A DNA stretch of 64,000 nucleotides from contig NZ_BSNN01000006.1 of the NCBI RefSeq assembly GCF_030160015.1, positions 1-64,000 on the forward strand, written 5' to 3'. Below the pieces are notes generated by a model. It was given only the letters and a program-made list of their open reading frames with translations. It had not been told where the DNA came from and made no database searches. The stretch comes from Amylibacter marinus. GTDB taxonomy: Bacteria > Pseudomonadota > Alphaproteobacteria > Rhodobacterales > Rhodobacteraceae. This document shows, in pieces, positions 20,838-27,611 of this stretch; the first letter of the stretch is position 1, and the number at the start of each line of letters is the position of its first letter. The translations under genes and the position numbers were made by a program.

Positions 20838-21026
20838 TTAGCCAATAATTCCTGACAATCCAGCCTTAATAATCAAATCCACCAATGTGAAAAAGATCGC
20901 CACGATCGTTGCCATGATGAAAACCATAATTGTGGTAATCACTGTTTCCCGACGCGTCGGCCAAACAACTTTGGACACTTCTGCGCGCACTTGCTGTGCA
21001 AACTGCAGGGGATTAATACTCGCCAT
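20838..21026 (-). CDS. secE: Preprotein translocase subunit SecE
   Basis: This 62-residue protein has a single C-terminal membrane helix (about residues 33-55, TIMVFIMATIVAIFFTLVDL) after the conserved amphipathic segment RAEVSKVVWPTRRET, the minimal SecE found in most alphaproteobacteria. It clamps SecY in the translocon. The start giving MASINPLQFAQQ was chosen because AAGGAA lies upstream; the longer in-frame reading adds 27 residues unlike SecE. nusG follows after 168 bp, a gap containing a hairpin at 20813-20832. Confidence 0.95.
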   Translation of the reverse strand: MASINPLQFAQQVRAEVSKVVWPTRRETVITTIMVFIMATIVAIFFTLVDLIIKAGLSGIIG

Positions 21027-21117
21027 AAGGTATTCCTTTACTTGATCAAGGGCTGTGTTACAGCGGCGCGGCTGGGAATTCAAGCAATAGAGACTGATTT
21101 CCGACAATCGCCATAAA

Positions 21118-21855
21118 TTACTGTGTCGCGGCGCGCGCTTCTGCGATCATCTCTTCCATTGCCTCTTTCGGGACAAACCCCGGCACAATGCTATCACCGA
21201 TAACGAAGGATGGCGTACCAGAAAATTGCATCGCAGCTGCCAGCTCTCGGCTGGTGGCCAAATGTTCGTCAATCTCGTCTGCCTGCATATCCACAGCCAG
21301 CTGTTCCACATCCAAACCAACCTGTTCAGCAATCTGCATCACAGATGCCTGATCCAATGACCGAGCCGCCATCAACGCCCAGTGGAAATCATCATACTTC
21401 CCCTGCTTGCGTGCAGCCAAAGAGGCCCGCGCCGCGACAACGGATCCCTCGGACAGGATCGGGAATTCGCGGTACACAAGGCGGATATTGGGGTCTTCGT
21501 CCAATAACGCCTGTAGGGCTGGCACAGCGCGTTTACAATAACCGCAGTTATAGTCGAAAAATTCCACAATGGTTACATCCCCATCAGGGTTGCCCAGCAC
21601 CGGTGCATTTGCATCCTGTGTCAGCAATTCCTTGTTATCCAGCATTGCCTGTGCCTGTGCGGCCTCGGTCTCGGCGGCCTCTTGCTCACGCAATAGCGCC
21701 ACTGCATCCATGATGATCTGTGGATTTTCCATGATCGCTTCTAGCGCCAACTTCTTGACCTCTTCCGAAGTCATCTCAGCCTTCACCGGCTGAACCGCCA
21801 GCAATGCCATCAGCGCGGTTGGGGCGAACAAAGACAGCTTAATGGGTAATAACAT
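21118..21855 (-). CDS. DsbA-family thiol:disulfide oxidoreductase, exported
   Basis: This 245-residue protein has a Sec signal peptide (MLLPIKLSLF...VQPVKA, cut near residue 26), a helical N-terminal extension, then a thioredoxin fold with the active site CGYC (Cys104, Cys107) in VEFFDYNCGYCKRA and the cis-proline loop SGTPSFVIGD. This matches the periplasmic DsbA/Com1-type oxidoreductases common in alphaproteobacteria, which form or isomerise disulfides. It lies 91 bp upstream of secE on the same strand and could share its transcript. Confidence 0.88.
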   Translation of the reverse strand: MLLPIKLSLFAPTALMALLAVQPVKAEMTSEEVKKLALEAIMENPQIIMDAVALLREQEAAETEAAQAQAMLDNKELLTQDANAPVLGNPDGDVTIVEFFDYNCGYCKRAVPALQALLDEDPNIRLVYREFPILSEGSVVAARASLAARKQGKYDDFHWALMAARSLDQASVMQIAEQVGLDVEQLAVDMQADEIDEHLATSRELAAAMQFSGTPSFVIGDSIVPGFVPKEAMEEMIAEARAATQ

Positions 21856-21992
21856 GAACTTTTCCTAGCAAGTTTATCAAACCTTACGGCACAGCTAATG
21901 CAAACAAAACCCCAAAATCATAACACAATATTGTGAGTTCACAAAAATCATGTAGTCTAAATCCCAACAGCTGTTCAATCCAGGGACTAGAT

Positions 21993-22886
21993 ATGAGAAA
22001 ATTTGCAAAATCGCTGTTGATTTTTGTGGTGCTAAGCGTTTTAGCCGCATGGGTCCTAACAGCACCCAAATTTCTAGATCCCGCCCCATTTGACCAAGCA
22101 ACCCCAAACCTCGAAAATGGCGCATTGGTATTTGCCGCATCTGGATGCTCTTCTTGTCATGCAGCCCATAAGGCCAAGGGCAACGACAAGATGATCCTCA
22201 GCGGCGGCATCCACTTTGAAACCGCCTTTGGAACCTTTATCGCCCCAAATATCTCTCCCAGTGATGAGGGTATCGGTGGCTGGTCGGTGATGGATCTGGC
22301 CAATGCCATGCAACGCGGGGTGTCACCAGATGGGGCGCATTATTATCCGGCCTTTCCCTATACATCCTATACGCGAATGAGCCCACAAGATATCGTAGAC
22401 CTGCACAGCTATTTGCAAAACCTTCCAAAATCATCCGTGCCCAGCGCGCCACATCAAGTTGGCTTTCCGTTCAACATTCGCCGCGCGATGGGCGGGTGGA
22501 AGCTGTTGTTCATGCGCGATGGGTTTGTGGCAGAAATCCCTGATGATCCAATTTTGGCGCGCGGACAATATTTGGTAGAGGGTGCGGGGCATTGTGCAGA
22601 ATGCCATACGCCGCGTAATCCACTTGGCGGATTGCTGATGGGTAAGTGGCTGGCAGGCGGCCAAAATCCCGATGGTCCAGGACGCATTCCGAATATCACA
22701 CCCCACGCCCTGACATGGTCAGCCGAGGAAATAGCAGAATACCTAGCAACAGGCTTCACTCCAGAATTTGATGTAGTAGGGGGATCAATGGTATCGGTTC
22801 AGGAGAACATGGCCCTGCTACCCGCATCCGATCGCACCGCTATCGCGGCCTATCTGCTGCATATCGATGCCATCTCTGGGGACTAA
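21993..22886 (+). CDS. Membrane-anchored dihaem c-type cytochrome
   Basis: This 297-residue protein starts with an uncleaved-looking membrane helix (residues 8-24) and carries two haem c attachment motifs, CSSCH (Cys52-His56) and CAECH (Cys201-His205), each followed by its own cytochrome domain. Methionines in the second half of each domain are candidate axial ligands. The layout resembles the cytochrome subunits of periplasmic sugar/alcohol/aldehyde dehydrogenases, but no dehydrogenase gene is adjacent, so the electron donor is unknown. The start at MRKFAKSL was chosen because the leader peptide then begins with charged residues; an upstream in-frame start adds 20 hydrophilic residues. Confidence 0.88.
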   Translation: MRKFAKSLLIFVVLSVLAAWVLTAPKFLDPAPFDQATPNLENGALVFAASGCSSCHAAHKAKGNDKMILSGGIHFETAFGTFIAPNISPSDEGIGGWSVMDLANAMQRGVSPDGAHYYPAFPYTSYTRMSPQDIVDLHSYLQNLPKSSVPSAPHQVGFPFNIRRAMGGWKLLFMRDGFVAEIPDDPILARGQYLVEGAGHCAECHTPRNPLGGLLMGKWLAGGQNPDGPGRIPNITPHALTWSAEEIAEYLATGFTPEFDVVGGSMVSVQENMALLPASDRTAIAAYLLHIDAISGD

Positions 22887-23446
22887 TCCTGAACAGCCTT
22901 ATGCTGGGGACAGCCGACCATATGATCATTCACCATACCACAGGCCTCCATCCATGCATAGACGATCGTGGGCCCACAAAAGTTAAATCCGCGTTTTTTC
23001 AAATCCTTAGAGAATGCGGTGGACAGCGGGGTTGAAGTTGGCACCTGATCCAAGGATGTGAAATTATTCTGGATCGGCGCACCGCCAACAAAATCCCAGC
23101 AATATTTGGAGAACCCGATCTCTTGTTCAATCTGTAGATAGGCCTGCGCTCCCTTGATCGCCGCATTAATTTTTCCGCGGTGGCGCACGATCCCTGCATC
23201 CTGCAACAAACGTTCCACATCATCGTCGCCAAAGGCGGCGACCTTCACCGGATCAAAGCCAGCGAATGCCGTGCGGAACGCGTCACGCTTTTTAAGAATC
23301 GTTATCCAGCTAAGCCCCGCCTGAAATCCATCTAGAACCAGTTTTTCCCACAGCGCGCGCCCATCATATTCCGGCACGCCCCATTCATGATCGTGGTATT
23401 TTATATAAATTGGATCTTCACCATACCATGTACATCCTTGTGTCAT
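22883..23446 (-). CDS. tag: DNA-3-methyladenine glycosylase I
   Basis: This 187-residue protein is Tag, which removes 3-methyladenine from alkylated DNA. The zinc ligands are present in order: Cys5, His18, His175 and Cys179 (MTQGCTWYG, YHDHEWGVP, NDHMVGCPQH). The LDGFQAGLSWITILKKR segment carries the base-recognition helix; the residue matching E. coli Glu38 is Asp39 here. Its stop codon overlaps that of the convergent cytochrome gene by 4 nt. A GAAC-N7-GAAC motif lies across its predicted -35, suggesting DNA-damage control. Confidence 0.95.
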   Translation of the reverse strand: MTQGCTWYGEDPIYIKYHDHEWGVPEYDGRALWEKLVLDGFQAGLSWITILKKRDAFRTAFAGFDPVKVAAFGDDDVERLLQDAGIVRHRGKINAAIKGAQAYLQIEQEIGFSKYCWDFVGGAPIQNNFTSLDQVPTSTPLSTAFSKDLKKRGFNFCGPTIVYAWMEACGMVNDHMVGCPQHKAVQD

Positions 23447-23479
23447 GAAATATCCTTATAAACTAGCTCTCTACACATA

Positions 23480-23508
23480 TCATTACACCTTTATACAAAT
23501 TTGAACAA
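23480..23508 (-). promoter_or_regulatory. Candidate tag promoter
   Basis: On the minus strand TTGTTC (complement of 23503-23508) and TAATGA (complement of 23480-23485) are 17 bp apart, about 35-60 bp upstream of the tag start codon. The -35 contains one half-site of the LexA-type box. Confidence 0.45.
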
Positions 23509-23529
23509 AATGAGAACAGTTAATACGCT
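23501..23529 (+). promoter_or_regulatory. Candidate promoter of the EAL gene
   Basis: TTGAAC (23501-23506) and TACGCT (23524-23529) are separated by 17 bp. The -35 overlaps the -35 of the divergent tag promoter, so one bound repressor could close both. The palindrome AGAACAGTTCT (23536-23546) lies at the expected transcription start. Confidence 0.45.
23503..23517. promoter_or_regulatory. Candidate LexA box (GAAC-N7-GAAC)
   Basis: GAACAAAATGAGAAC is an exact match to the direct-repeat LexA site known from Rhodobacter and other alphaproteobacteria (GTTC-N7-GTTC, read here on the opposite strand). It sits between tag, a DNA repair gene, and an EAL-domain gene, across the predicted -35 elements of both. 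A chance match is possible, but the promoter position and repair context support it. Confidence 0.6.
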
Positions 23530-23580
23530 CTTAGGAGAACAGTTCTAAATTCTGTGTAACCAACTAACGGAGACTGTCGC

Positions 23581-24417
23581 GTGAGAACCCCTGACTTGTT
23601 CGAAATCCCTACCGCCCCCGCAGACCCGCTGGAATATGCGGCCAGCAAAGATAACGAACCTATACTGGAAACTGTCCGTAGGGCGATTAAAAACAAACAT
23701 GTCATGTTGGCCTATCAGCCCGTGGTTCATGCCAAACATCCAGAAAAACCTGCCTTCTACGAAGGTTTGGTGCGGGTATTGGATGGCATGCAACAGGTGG
23801 TCGCGGCCAAGGATTTCATGCCCGTTGTCGAAACAATGGAACTGGGGCGAATATTGGATTGCCACGCCCTAGAATTAGGCCTGCGCGCCCTCGCCGAGGA
23901 ACCAACCCTGCGCCTATCCATAAATATGTCGGCCCGCAGTATAGGCTATCCAAAATGGATCCAAACCCTGCACCAAGGCATGGAGGCCGATAAAACAGTC
24001 GCCGAGCGCCTGATCCTAGAGGTCACCGAATCCAGCGCCATGGCGGTACCAGAATTGGTCACCAGCTTTATGGCCGATCTGCATCGCTATGGGATATCTT
24101 TTGCGCTTGATGATTTCGGTGCTGGTTACACCGCATTTCGGTTCTTCAAGGATTTCCAATTTGACATAGTGAAAATTGATGGACAGTTCATTCGCAATAT
24201 TGACCAAGATCCTGACAATCAGGTGCTGACCGAGGCATTGATTCTCATTTCTAAACAGTTTGATATGTTCACCGTTGCTGAACACGTAGAAACCGAGGAA
24301 GAGCTCAAGTATCTGCAAAAGTTAGGGGTGGATTGCCTACAAGGCTATCATATCGGTATGCCCGAAATCATTCCAGAGTGGACAGAATCCATGTACCGCA
24401 AGGCCGTAAATGCATAA
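23581..24417 (+). CDS. EAL-domain cyclic-di-GMP phosphodiesterase
   Basis: This 278-residue protein is a stand-alone EAL domain. It has a GTG start 8 nt after GGAG. Catalytic positions are largely kept: Glu61 in YEGLVRV (EGL instead of EAL), Asn in SINMSARS, Glu in LEVTESS, the Asp pair in ALDDFGAGYT, Lys in VKIDGQF, Glu in VAEHVETEEE (AEHVE rather than AEGVE), and Gln in CLQGYHIGMP. It therefore looks able to hydrolyse c-di-GMP to pGpG. No sensor, GGDEF or membrane segment is fused. The promoter region is shared with the divergent tag gene. Confidence 0.88.
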   Translation: MRTPDLFEIPTAPADPLEYAASKDNEPILETVRRAIKNKHVMLAYQPVVHAKHPEKPAFYEGLVRVLDGMQQVVAAKDFMPVVETMELGRILDCHALELGLRALAEEPTLRLSINMSARSIGYPKWIQTLHQGMEADKTVAERLILEVTESSAMAVPELVTSFMADLHRYGISFALDDFGAGYTAFRFFKDFQFDIVKIDGQFIRNIDQDPDNQVLTEALILISKQFDMFTVAEHVETEEELKYLQKLGVDCLQGYHIGMPEIIPEWTESMYRKAVNA

Positions 24418-24421
24418 AAAA

Positions 24422-24437
24422 GGCGCCCTAAGGCGCC
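24422..24437 (-). terminator. Terminator of the ydcH-like gene
   Basis: GGCGCC (24422-24427) and GGCGCC (24432-24437) form a 6-bp GC stem with a 4-nt loop. On the minus strand it is followed by six U residues (from the A-run 24416-24421). It overlaps the end region of the EAL gene and may slow convergent transcription. Confidence 0.75.
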
Positions 24438-24441
24438 ATAT

Positions 24442-24606
24442 TTAACTTGATAATCGTTTAATTTCTTCCTTCAGCTTCAGCTTTTCCCGTTTTAGATTGC
24501 TAAGCTCCAGCGTATCAGCGGCCGGATTTCGCTGTGATGCTTCTACTTGGCTAGAGAGGTTGGCGTGTTTCTTCTTCAGCTCAGTCACATGGGAACTCAC
24601 TGTCAT
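24442..24606 (-). CDS. YdcH-like small protein (DUF465)
   Basis: This 54-residue ORF encodes a charged, entirely helical protein (MTVSSHVTELKKKHANLSSQ at the start, LKREKLKLKEEIKRLSS at the end) typical of the YdcH/DUF465 family of small coiled-coil proteins of unknown function, common in alphaproteobacteria. A strong GAGGAG ribosome binding site precedes the ATG at a 6-nt spacing, and a good intrinsic terminator follows directly. These flanking signals support a genuine monocistronic gene. Confidence 0.85.
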   Translation of the reverse strand: MTVSSHVTELKKKHANLSSQVEASQRNPAADTLELSNLKREKLKLKEEIKRLSS

Positions 24607-24759
24607 TTTATTCTCCTCTTTATCTATAACTACCTAAGCGCGAAACCGCACCTAGCAACAGTGGGCCACAAAGCACAGTTTCTGTCACGTGTTTTTTACA
24701 AAAACGTTTCAATGGGCTGAAAACTTCCTGTGGCACCAATCCACTAAACCGCGCAAGGC

Positions 24760-25512
24760 TTAAGCATCTGTTAATTTGCTTAGCAAACTCTTTCCATGGC
24801 GCAGAACCGCTTGCGCATCTTGTGAATAATCATCTCCATCCACGCCATGATCCGCACCCTCATGCACAACAAAGGGCGCAAAAATCTGTAATCTCGCGCG
24901 GCTGACCTTCCGCGCTCTGACCAAAACCCTCTTGGCCGCACGCCCACTACGCGGCGCAATAGGTAAAACCCGAATATCGCCACAACTTTTCTCCAACGCA
25001 GTTAGAATTTCGCCCAACCGATCGGCCCGATGAATGATGCTAAAGCTCCCCTTAGGCTTTAGCCGCCGCAGGCTAAGCGATATCCACCGCCCCAAATCCA
25101 TACTTTCCATATGCGCCATCGCTTTTCCCTTGGACGCGGGTAGGGAATGATCGCTGGCACTGAAAAACGGCGGGTTTGTCATCACATGATCAAAGCTGGT
25201 ATCACGCAGACCATCAGGCATTGCGGCCAAATTCCCTATAACCACATCCCTAAGCCCATTTTCCTGGGCCAGTTTCGCATAAGATGGCTGTAACTCTAGC
25301 CCAGTGATTCTAGCCTCAGGCACACGGTGCGCCAAACACAGGCTGGCCACACCAACACCACACCCAACATCCAATATGCAATCACCCGCCTTTGCAGGCA
25401 CGGCCGCCGCTAAATAAACTGGATCTGTCGCAGCACGATACCCTTGGCGTGGCTGTGTTATCTGCACCGCCCCACCCAAGAATGCATCGCGCGTATGCTC
25501 GGGGTCATTCAT
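24760..25512 (-). CDS. tRNA1(Val) (adenine-37-N6)-methyltransferase-like SAM-dependent enzyme
   Basis: This 250-residue Rossmann-fold methyltransferase has motif I ILDVGCGVGVASL (residues 45-57), an acidic GLELQPSYA motif II, and the NPPF catalytic motif (MTNPPFFSASD) typical of N6-adenine methyltransferases. The N-terminal GAVQITQPRQGYRAATDPV segment is characteristic of the TrmN6/YfiC group, which modifies A37 of tRNA-Val. The exact target is inferred. Its ATG overlaps the stop of the upstream DUF2007 gene by 4 nt, indicating coupled translation. Confidence 0.85.
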   Translation of the reverse strand: MNDPEHTRDAFLGGAVQITQPRQGYRAATDPVYLAAAVPAKAGDCILDVGCGVGVASLCLAHRVPEARITGLELQPSYAKLAQENGLRDVVIGNLAAMPDGLRDTSFDHVMTNPPFFSASDHSLPASKGKAMAHMESMDLGRWISLSLRRLKPKGSFSIIHRADRLGEILTALEKSCGDIRVLPIAPRSGRAAKRVLVRARKVSRARLQIFAPFVVHEGADHGVDGDDYSQDAQAVLRHGKSLLSKLTDA

Positions 25513-25727
25513 ACACGCGACATTTCAACATTATTGTCGCGCAAAATCGCCTCGGCCATAAACAAATGCGCATCCGCCACCATCAAACGGCGCGGCATTA
25601 TGCCTATGCTCCCCTCAAGGACGCTCATATGGACGTCCAATGCGAAGCACTCTATATCTTCAGCCTTAAGTAGAGCCGTGACAAAGGTTACAATAGTCGG
25701 GTCGTTGGTGCGAAGTAGTTCTTTCAT
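25509..25727 (-). CDS. DUF2007 small protein
   Basis: This 72-residue protein has the DUF2007 signature: MKELLRTNDPTIVTFVTALL, then HMSVLEGSIGIMPRRLMVAD. The family is described as putative signal-transducing and has a small ferredoxin-like fold; function is unknown. The start at 25727 was chosen to match family N-termini; an upstream start would add 15 residues. It is translationally coupled to the methyltransferase gene and divergent from the polyprenyl synthase gene. Confidence 0.85.
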   Translation of the reverse strand: MKELLRTNDPTIVTFVTALLKAEDIECFALDVHMSVLEGSIGIMPRRLMVADAHLFMAEAILRDNNVEMSRV

Positions 25728-25791
25728 ACTGCCAATTAACCGTGATAAGCATCGCCTGTCGAGGGGCCACACGAATATGTTAGGGGATAAA

Positions 25792-26781
25792 ATGTCTGCA
25801 CCGAAACCACATGACCGGCTGGGTCAAATTCTGGCTGATGAAATGGGCGCAGTGAATGAATTGATCCAGGCGCGCATGGCCTCTGAAAACGCACCGCGCA
25901 TCCCCGAGGTCACTGCCCATTTGGTGAATGCCGGCGGAAAAAGATTGCGCCCCATGTTGACGTTGGCCTCTGCTGCTTTGTGCAACAATGAATCACCCTA
26001 TCACATCCACTTGGCTGCGACGGTGGAATTTATCCACACTGCAACCCTGCTACATGATGATGTCGTAGACGAAAGCGCACAGCGCCGTGGCCGCCCCACC
26101 GCCAATCTATTGTGGGACAATCAATCTTCTGTTTTGGTTGGCGACTATCTGTTCTCGCGGTCTTTCCAGTTGATGGTTGAAACGGGCAATATGCGGGTTT
26201 TGGATATTTTAGCCAATGCATCGGCCACAATTGCCGAAGGCGAGGTTCTGCAACTAACTGTGGCCCAAGATCTGGCAACAACCGAGGATACCTATATCAA
26301 GGTTGTGCGCGGTAAAACCGCCGCCCTATTCTCTGCGGCCTGCAAGGTTGGCGGGGTAATTGCTGGTGCGGATGAAAAGATCGTCTCGGCATTAGAAAGC
26401 TATGGCGATGCATTGGGAATCAGCTTTCAAATCGCGGATGATTTACTGGATTATTCCGGCCATGCGGCCACCATGGGTAAAAACGTGGGCGATGATTTCC
26501 GCGAACGGAAAATGAGCCTACCCTTGATCAAGGCGCTGGCACAATCCGATGCGTCTGAGCTGGACTTTTGGAAACGTACAATCGCCAAAGGCGATCAGCG
26601 CGACGGTGATCTGGAACAGGCCTTGGAGATTATCGCGAAATATGGCGTAATCGATGCCACCCGTGCGGATGCCACGTTCTGGGCCGAAAAATCTAAATCT
26701 GCGCTGGAAGTCCTGCCACAATCCGAGATCCGTGATACCTTGATCGCATTGCCCGATTATGTGGTTAGCCGCGCGGTTTAA
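25792..26781 (+). CDS. Long-chain all-trans polyprenyl diphosphate synthase (ubiquinone side chain)
   Basis: This 329-residue trans-prenyltransferase has both aspartate-rich motifs, LLHDDVVDES and FQIADDLLDYSG, that bind the allylic and homoallylic diphosphates through Mg, plus GGKRLRP at the N-terminus. Length and motif spacing match octaprenyl/decaprenyl diphosphate synthases (IspB/DdsA), which make the ubiquinone tail; chain length cannot be read with confidence. The ATG at 25792 follows AGGGGATAAA, a good ribosome binding site. The stop overlaps that of convergent ispE by 4 nt. Confidence 0.92.
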   Translation: MSAPKPHDRLGQILADEMGAVNELIQARMASENAPRIPEVTAHLVNAGGKRLRPMLTLASAALCNNESPYHIHLAATVEFIHTATLLHDDVVDESAQRRGRPTANLLWDNQSSVLVGDYLFSRSFQLMVETGNMRVLDILANASATIAEGEVLQLTVAQDLATTEDTYIKVVRGKTAALFSAACKVGGVIAGADEKIVSALESYGDALGISFQIADDLLDYSGHAATMGKNVGDDFRERKMSLPLIKALAQSDASELDFWKRTIAKGDQRDGDLEQALEIIAKYGVIDATRADATFWAEKSKSALEVLPQSEIRDTLIALPDYVVSRAV

Positions 26782-27611
26782 TCCCCCAGAACCCCCGCAC
26801 GCACCCACCAATTAGGTTGCCGTTTTGATATTTCCATCGCGGCCATTTCCGCCGCATCGATACTTGGATACAAACCAAAGCAACTGGCCCCAGATCCAGA
26901 CATCCGCGCCAGTTCTGCCCCGCTCCCATGTAGCGTTGCCAGTACATCGGCAATGCGTGGCACGATATCTGTTGCGGCCTGTTCTAAATCATTGCGTTGC
27001 TGTGCAATCCACGCGACTGCCGCGCCTATGGTCATTTCCGCGTTTGGCATCTTGCCAAGTGGTGCATTCTCTTTGCTGCGCAAGCGGGAAAACACTTCTG
27101 GTGTTGATACCGCATCTCCTGAGTTTACCAGCACCATTGGCAGGGCAGGCAAACACCAAAGAGGGGAAATCACATCCCCGATCCCCTGCATTCGTAGGGT
27201 TTGTGAACGCAGACAGATAGGGACATCAGCCCCTAAATCCAGGGCAAAATCGAAACTATTTGGCATCCGCCACAGCTCAGCACAGCCCAGCAGGGTGGCG
27301 GCGGCATCTGCTGATCCCCCCCCGATCCCTGACGCCACAGGCAGATTTTTAAGCAGATCAATCTGTGCACCCTGCCCCGTTGACAGCCGCTGTGCGGCGC
27401 GCAATATCAGATTATCCTTGCCATCAGACAGCCCCGAACCAAACGGGCCGCTGATCCGTAAGTCAAGCTTTTCAGCGGGAGCAAAGGTTAACTCATCACC
27501 AAAATCGGCAAAGGCCACAATACTGTCCAACAGATGATAGCCATCCTCACGCTGACCCACCACATGCAGGCTCAGGTTTATCTTGGCGCGGGCGATCCGC
27601 TTATTGTGCAC
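26778..27611 (-). CDS. ispE: 4-diphosphocytidyl-2-C-methyl-D-erythritol kinase
   Basis: This 277-residue GHMP kinase catalyses the ATP-dependent phosphorylation step of the MEP isoprenoid pathway. The N-terminal ARAKINLSLHVVGQREDGYH is the IspE signature and PVASGIGGGSADAAATL is the ATP-binding GHMP motif. It starts with GTG and overlaps the end of the upstream TPR gene by 11 nt. Its convergent neighbour also works in isoprenoid metabolism, so isoprenoid supply and ubiquinone tail synthesis are encoded back to back. Confidence 0.95.
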   Translation of the reverse strand: MHNKRIARAKINLSLHVVGQREDGYHLLDSIVAFADFGDELTFAPAEKLDLRISGPFGSGLSDGKDNLILRAAQRLSTGQGAQIDLLKNLPVASGIGGGSADAAATLLGCAELWRMPNSFDFALDLGADVPICLRSQTLRMQGIGDVISPLWCLPALPMVLVNSGDAVSTPEVFSRLRSKENAPLGKMPNAEMTIGAAVAWIAQQRNDLEQAATDIVPRIADVLATLHGSGAELARMSGSGASCFGLYPSIDAAEMAAMEISKRQPNWWVRAGVLGD

